Below, in pieces: positions 4,745 through 8,480 of a stretch of DNA of 8,480 bases (positions are counted from its first letter, which is position 1; each line of letters opens with the position of its first letter). The notes under the pieces were generated by a model, which was not told the DNA's origin, did no database searches, and saw only the letters and a list, made by a program, of their open reading frames with translations. Made by a program: the position numbers and the translations under genes. The DNA is from Myxococcales bacterium (GTDB lineage: Bacteria; Myxococcota_A; Polyangia; Polyangiales; Houyiibacteriaceae), in the NCBI GenBank assembly GCA_020354595.1, contig CP070650.1, positions 593,239 through 601,718 on the forward strand, read 5' to 3'.

Positions 4745-6391
4745 ATGATTCTGCGGTGGTGCCGTCGCGCGCTTGTCTACGTCACGAGTCTCGGAGTGAG
4801 GCCAGGCGACGACGACACGTTACGCCTGCAGAAGACGACGTTCACGGCTGTCAGTCTGTTCGTCTGTTTGGTCGCGCCGCTATGGGGGGCGGTATACATC
4901 TACTACGGTGAGCTGCTGTCTGGCGCGATCCCTTCGAGCTACTCGGTGATCTCCGCCGCCAGCTTGACGCAGTTGAAACGTTCTGGCGCTTGGCCGATCT
5001 TCCGCTGGAGCCAGCTGCTCTTGATCTTCGTGCTCCCGTTCGCGCTCATGCTGAGCCTCGGCGGGTTCATACAGGGAAGTGCGGTGATGCTTTGGTCTTT
5101 TCTCGCCCCGCTTGGTGCACTTTGGAGCGGAACGATCAAAGAGGCCGCCGGGTGGTTTGCGGCTTTCGCAGTCGGTGTCGCGTTCTCCGGCGTGGTCGAT
5201 CCGTACTTGACCGCCACGAACAACTTGCCCGAACCGGTGATCACGACCTTCTTCGTCATGAATGCGGTGACGGTGGCTGCCATCGGGTTCTTCGTCATCG
5301 CCTACTTCGTCGGGCAGAAGGACCGGCTCATCGAGGTCATGCGGCGGAATCGTGAGCTCGAAGAGGCGTATCTCCAGCAAGAAATCACTCTCCGTCAAAG
5401 CGAACGGCTCGCAACGCTCGGCAAGCTCAGCGCTGGCGTCGCCCACGAGCTCAACAACCCCGCGGCGGCCGCACAGCGTGCCGTCGAACAGCTACAGGAA
5501 AAGATCATAACCCAGCAGCAGACCGAGAACGAAGTGACCTGCTTGGGTTTGTCTCGCGCAGAGCTCGACGCATTGGAGCCCCTTGCCGCGCAGGTCGACG
5601 AACGAGCGCGGCGCCCGACGTTCCTCGATCCGCTGGTTCGCAGCGATCGCGAGCGAGCAATGGAAGACTTGTTGGAAAGAGCCGGAGTGGACAACGCCTG
5701 GGAAATCTCTCCAGCGCTGGTGAGCCTCGGATACGAGGCCAAGGACCTCGACGAGCTCGCATCGAGTATGCGCCCCGAGAAGTTCGGCGGGGCGATGGCG
5801 GCACTGGCCCGCCGATATACGACGCAAAGCCTCCTACTCGAGGTGGGACAGGGAGCGGGCCGGATCATCGAAATCGTCAAAGCGCTAAAGTCGTACTCGT
5901 ATCTCGATCAGGCACCCAAGCAGTCCATTGACATACATGAAGGACTCGATGATACCCTCGTGATGCTACGGAGCCGGCTGAAGGCCGGCATCGAAGTACG
6001 GCGCGACTACGCGAACGACATCCCACGCATCGACGCGTTTGGGAGCGAGCTCAATCAGGTGTGGACCAACATTCTCGATAACGCGATCGACGCGATGAAC
6101 GGCCGAGGAGACATCGTTCTCGCGACCCGACGCAGTGGGCCGTACGTGGTGGTCGAGATCACGGATTCGGGGCCCGGGATACCTCCCGACATCCTCGACA
6201 CCGTGTTCGATCCCTTCGTGACGACGAAGCCGCCGGGCTCCGGGACGGGGCTGGGCCTCAACATCAGCCACGGGATCGTCCAGAAGCATCGAGGCGAAAT
6301 CGGCGTCGAATCTTCGCCGGGGCGAACACGGTTCACCGTCAAGCTGCCGATCGAAGCGGCGACAAGAGACCCCGGCAGGAGAGCTGAGTGA
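4745..6391 (+). CDS. Membrane sensor histidine kinase paired with a receiver/TrxR-like fusion
   Basis: A 548-residue kinase. Residues 31-190 carry five or six membrane helices with short loops, suggesting sensing in or near the membrane. A coiled linker (about 195-218) leads to the dimerisation helix with the phosphoacceptor His234 in AGVAHELNNPAAA. About 110 residues are inserted (255-365) before the second helix, VGQGAGRIIEIVKALKSYSY. The catalytic domain has the N box QVWTNILDNAIDAM (Asn442, Asn446), the G1 box DSGPGI (Asp474), VFDPFVTTK, and the G2 box GSGTGLGLN (498-506), so it should be active. The AHELNNPAAA form and the long insertion recall kinases encoded beside receiver/TrxR-like fusions; many of those have an N-terminal cyclic-nucleotide-binding domain, replaced here by membrane helices. 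A TTG at 4724 in frame is possible, but the ATG with AAAGGG just before it is favoured, though the spacing is tight. Its stop overlaps the next gene's start. Confidence 0.93.
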   Translation: MILRWCRRALVYVTSLGVRPGDDDTLRLQKTTFTAVSLFVCLVAPLWGAVYIYYGELLSGAIPSSYSVISAASLTQLKRSGAWPIFRWSQLLLIFVLPFALMLSLGGFIQGSAVMLWSFLAPLGALWSGTIKEAAGWFAAFAVGVAFSGVVDPYLTATNNLPEPVITTFFVMNAVTVAAIGFFVIAYFVGQKDRLIEVMRRNRELEEAYLQQEITLRQSERLATLGKLSAGVAHELNNPAAAAQRAVEQLQEKIITQQQTENEVTCLGLSRAELDALEPLAAQVDERARRPTFLDPLVRSDRERAMEDLLERAGVDNAWEISPALVSLGYEAKDLDELASSMRPEKFGGAMAALARRYTTQSLLLEVGQGAGRIIEIVKALKSYSYLDQAPKQSIDIHEGLDDTLVMLRSRLKAGIEVRRDYANDIPRIDAFGSELNQVWTNILDNAIDAMNGRGDIVLATRRSGPYVVVEITDSGPGIPPDILDTVFDPFVTTKPPGSGTGLGLNISHGIVQKHRGEIGVESSPGRTRFTVKLPIEAATRDPGRRAE

Positions 6392-6393
6392 TG
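6377..6393 (+). promoter_or_regulatory. Translational coupling junction between kinase and regulator genes
   Basis: AGGAG (6377-6381) precedes the overlapping stop and start TGATG (6389-6393). The site is nine bases from ATG 6391 and six from an in-frame GTG at 6388, so either could initiate; they differ by one residue. The overlap implies that the two proteins are made in linked amounts, as expected of cognate partners. Confidence 0.7.
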
Positions 6394-8052
6394 GCGAAGC
6401 CGGTCATCCTGACCTTGGACGATGAGGTTCAGGTGTTGAACGCCATCGACCGCGACCTCAGGGCTCACTACGGCAAGGATTATCGCGTCGTCAAAGCGAC
6501 CTCGCCCACCTTGGCCCTCGAGACGCTCGAACAACTCAAGACGCGCAACGAGCAGGTTGCGCTCTTGCTGGTCGATCAGCGGATGCCGGAGATGGAGGGT
6601 ACCGAGTTTCTCGCGCAGGCACTCAAGCTCTACCCGGAGGCCCGCAAGGTGTTGCTCACCGCGTACGCGGACACCCGTGCCGCGATCACGGCGATCAACG
6701 ACATCGGCCTCGACCACTATCTGATGAAGCCGTGGAGCCCGCCAGAGCAGAACCTCTATCCAGTGCTCGACGACGTCTTGGATGACTGGCAGGCCACCGT
6801 TCCGGTGCCCTACGATGGGATTCGCGTTGCTGGAACCCTCTGGTCGGCGACCTCACATCGTGTGAAAGACTTTCTGGCGCGGAGCCAAATCCCGTATCAG
6901 TGGCTGGACATCGAGCGCGACGCGGAGACGCGAACCTTGGTCGAATCGCTGAACGAAGGCCAGGGCCGACTTCCTGTCGTCTTCTTTCCGGACGGGAGCA
7001 CGTTGATCGAGCCTGACCTTTCGGCGTTGGCCGATAAGGTTGGATTGCAAACGCGTCCCTCGCAGCCTTTCTACGATGTGATCATAGTCGGAGCGGGCCC
7101 GGCCGGATTGGCGGCTGCGGTGTACGGGGCATCGGAAGGGTTGCGTACCCTGCTCATCGACAAAGAGACCACCGGCGGCCAGGCGGGAACGAGCTCTCGA
7201 ATCGAGAACTACCTCGGCTTTCCAAAGGGATTGAGCGGCGCCGACCTCGCCCGCCGAGCCACCTCCCAGGCGACGCGCCTCGGCGCTGAGATCCTCACCG
7301 CCCAGGAAGTCACGGCGATCCGGGCAGACGGCCCGTACCGGTTCGTGACGTTGTCCGACGGAACCGAGCTCAGCTCCCACGCCGTGATCATCGCCAGCGG
7401 CGTATCGGTGCGCATGCTAGAGGTCCCTGGCATCGAGGGGCTGACGGGCGCGGGCGTCTACTACGGGGCAGCCATCTCCGAGGCTGCGCACTACGCGGGC
7501 GAGCACGTATTCGTCGTGGGAGGAGCAAACTCTGCGGGTCAAGCCGCGATGTTCTTCTCCCGTTACGCCGCCCAGGTCACCATGCTGGTCCGCGGAGATA
7601 GTCTCGCAAAAGGTATGTCGCAGTACCTCGTCGACCAGATCGAATCGACTGGAAACATCGAGGTGCGGCTGGGCGCGAGCGTCGCCGAAGTTCACGGCAC
7701 CGACAGACTCGAAGGCCTTACCATCAAGAGCAAAGGCACCGACGAGGTGGAACCCGTCCCGGCCGCAGCGCTTTTCATTTTCATCGGCGCAAAGCCCCAC
7801 ACCGGTTTCGTTCCCGATGACATCGAACGCAACGACGCGGGCTTCATCTTGACCGGCCCGGATCTCGTCGTCGACGGCCGCCGCCCCAAAGGTTGGCCTT
7901 TGCAGCGCGATCCCTACCTTCTCGAAACGAACGTTCCGGGAATACTCGCGGTCGGTGACGTCCGCCAAGGCGTCGTCCGGCGCGTTGCGGCCGCGGTCGG
8001 CCAGGGCTCCACCGCGATCAGCTTCGTACACCAATACCTAAGAACCGTCTGA
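6391..8052 (+). CDS. Fused response regulator / glutaredoxin-like / thioredoxin-reductase-like flavoprotein, cysteine-free
   Basis: A 553-residue protein in three parts. Residues 4-130 are a receiver with acidic pair Asp10-Asp11, phosphoacceptor Asp62 in LLLVDQRMPEMEG, Thr90 and Lys113 in LMKPW, all in place. Residues 140-218 resemble glutaredoxin (IRVAGTLWSATSHRVKDFL, then LPVVFFPDG with cis-Pro195), but the CPxC site reads WSATSH. Residues 228-553 match low-molecular-weight thioredoxin reductase: FAD motif GAGPAG (234-239), GGQAG, NAD(P) motif VVGGANSAG (375-383), and the C-terminal FAD site GILAVGDVRQGVVRRV. Where TrxR has CATC the sequence is YYGAAISE (357-364). No cysteine occurs anywhere in the protein. 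It is therefore likely an FAD/NAD(P)H-binding output module, not a disulfide reductase. Databases often call this architecture a fused response regulator/thioredoxin-disulfide reductase, a name its missing cysteines contradict. The overlapping kinase gene is the evident phosphodonor. No DNA-binding domain is present, so the response is probably enzymatic or by protein contact. Confidence 0.94.
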   Translation: MAKPVILTLDDEVQVLNAIDRDLRAHYGKDYRVVKATSPTLALETLEQLKTRNEQVALLLVDQRMPEMEGTEFLAQALKLYPEARKVLLTAYADTRAAITAINDIGLDHYLMKPWSPPEQNLYPVLDDVLDDWQATVPVPYDGIRVAGTLWSATSHRVKDFLARSQIPYQWLDIERDAETRTLVESLNEGQGRLPVVFFPDGSTLIEPDLSALADKVGLQTRPSQPFYDVIIVGAGPAGLAAAVYGASEGLRTLLIDKETTGGQAGTSSRIENYLGFPKGLSGADLARRATSQATRLGAEILTAQEVTAIRADGPYRFVTLSDGTELSSHAVIIASGVSVRMLEVPGIEGLTGAGVYYGAAISEAAHYAGEHVFVVGGANSAGQAAMFFSRYAAQVTMLVRGDSLAKGMSQYLVDQIESTGNIEVRLGASVAEVHGTDRLEGLTIKSKGTDEVEPVPAAALFIFIGAKPHTGFVPDDIERNDAGFILTGPDLVVDGRRPKGWPLQRDPYLLETNVPGILAVGDVRQGVVRRVAAAVGQGSTAISFVHQYLRTV

Positions 8053-8064
8053 AGCCGGCCCGCT

Positions 8065-8096
8065 CTCGGCGGTCGAACCCGCCTCCCTCAGCCGAG
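8065..8096. terminator. Weak dyad between convergent genes
   Basis: CTCGGC (8065-8070) can pair with GCCGAG (8091-8096), and a competing shorter stem pairs GGCGG (8068-8072) with CCGCC (8079-8083). The region separates the convergent ends of the flavoprotein and dehydrogenase genes, where a two-way terminator is expected, but there is no T-run on either side, so this is a weak candidate. Confidence 0.2.
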
Positions 8097-8480
8097 CACG
8101 GTCTTTCCGATCGCAGTACCACTCGCCTGGTGCGTGAGCGCTTCGTTGAGGCTGTCGGTTCTGATCTCATCGAATGATTTTGTGGCCGTGTTCCGGAGAA
8201 CACCCCGATCGACCAGCTCGCTCACCTCGTTGAGCAAGCGACCCTGTTCGTCCATATCGTCCGTCTCGAACATGGGACGCGCGAACATGAACTCCCAGTG
8301 AAACGAAAGCGCCTTCGTTTTCATGGGGGAGACGTCGAGCACTCCCGGATCATCGATCGCGCCGATCTTTCCCCCCGGCCTCATCATGTCGATCGTGGCC
8401 TCGAAATGGAGATCTGTTTTCGTGAGTGACGCGGCAAGGTCGAGTTGGGTGACCCCGACGGCCTGCAGCTGCGGGGCCAT
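8088..8480 (-). CDS. Zinc-type alcohol dehydrogenase / quinone oxidoreductase family protein, C-terminal 130 residues
   Basis: The frame enters from the right edge and ends at TGA 8088-8090. The visible part holds the end of the cofactor domain (DMMRPGGKIGAIDDP) and the C-terminal catalytic-domain return: SPMKTKALSFHWEFMFARPM, then RLLNEVSELVDRGVLRNT, the segment LNEALTHQASGTAIGKTVLG and the stop. This matches the MDR superfamily subgroup of about 335-340 residues annotated as zinc-binding alcohol dehydrogenase family or NADPH:quinone reductase; these reduce carbonyls or quinones with NAD(P)H. The cofactor GxGxxG and any zinc ligands lie beyond the edge and cannot be checked. The ATG codon that happens to lie at 8480 is most likely an internal methionine, because the protein is far too short without its N-terminal domains. 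It converges on the flavoprotein gene. Confidence 0.88.
   Translation of the reverse strand: MAPQLQAVGVTQLDLAASLTKTDLHFEATIDMMRPGGKIGAIDDPGVLDVSPMKTKALSFHWEFMFARPMFETDDMDEQGRLLNEVSELVDRGVLRNTATKSFDEIRTDSLNEALTHQASGTAIGKTVLG

Noticed and set aside
6055..6717. Minus-strand frame of 220 codons across the kinase/regulator junction
   Set aside because: It overlaps conserved kinase and receiver motifs on the plus strand and shows no recognisable domain.
7417..8034. Minus-strand frame of 205 codons opposite the flavoprotein
   Set aside because: Antisense shadow of the TrxR-like domain; no motif and no start signal.
1..8480. CRISPR arrays, tRNA or rRNA genes, transposases, integrases and attachment sites
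   Set aside because: No regularly spaced direct repeats, no cloverleaf-like segment with a T-loop and no mobile-element protein motifs were seen in the intergenic gaps, which are all under 300 bases.

Overview
The window is GC-rich (roughly 60% by eye) and densely coding on both strands, with short intergenic gaps and strong codon bias toward G/C in third positions. A lipoprotein signal with a lipobox, a membrane sensor kinase and a response-regulator/flavoprotein fusion point to a Gram-negative bacterium with a large signalling repertoire. A myxobacterium-like or other environmental GC-rich lineage fits, but this is inference; no rRNA or marker gene is present to settle it.

Layout. Positions 1-2442 (minus strand) hold a two-gene unit: an EXPERA/emopamil-binding-protein-like membrane protein, followed after about 30 bases by a GH106-type (alpha-L-rhamnosidase-like) lipoprotein that runs off the left edge. 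Positions 2443-3391 hold a 39-residue membrane microprotein (plus), a DsrE-family protein with a CPPC motif (minus) and, divergent from it, a TusA-family protein that probably starts with TTG. The TusA stop codon overlaps the start of a ten-codon reading frame that may be the relic of a further gene. Positions 3486-4612 hold a glutathione S-transferase (minus) and a DUF3303 protein (plus), separated by a divergent intergenic region rich in nested inverted repeats. A terminator hairpin follows the DUF3303 gene.

Positions 4745-8052 (plus) are the most distinctive part. A membrane histidine kinase overlaps by stop/start (TGATG) with a three-part protein: receiver domain, glutaredoxin-like domain and thioredoxin-reductase-like flavoprotein. 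This fusion contains no cysteine at all, so it cannot do the dithiol chemistry its relatives are named for. The pair is best read as a two-component system whose output is a flavoprotein rather than a DNA-binding domain. The right edge carries the C-terminal 130 residues of a zinc-type alcohol dehydrogenase/quinone oxidoreductase family protein on the minus strand.

Taken together, 2666-8052 has a sulfur/thiol and redox flavour (DsrE, TusA, GST, TrxR-like regulator). The genes lie in several transcription units, so a shared pathway is only suggested. No tRNA, rRNA, CRISPR array, transposase or integrase was seen.
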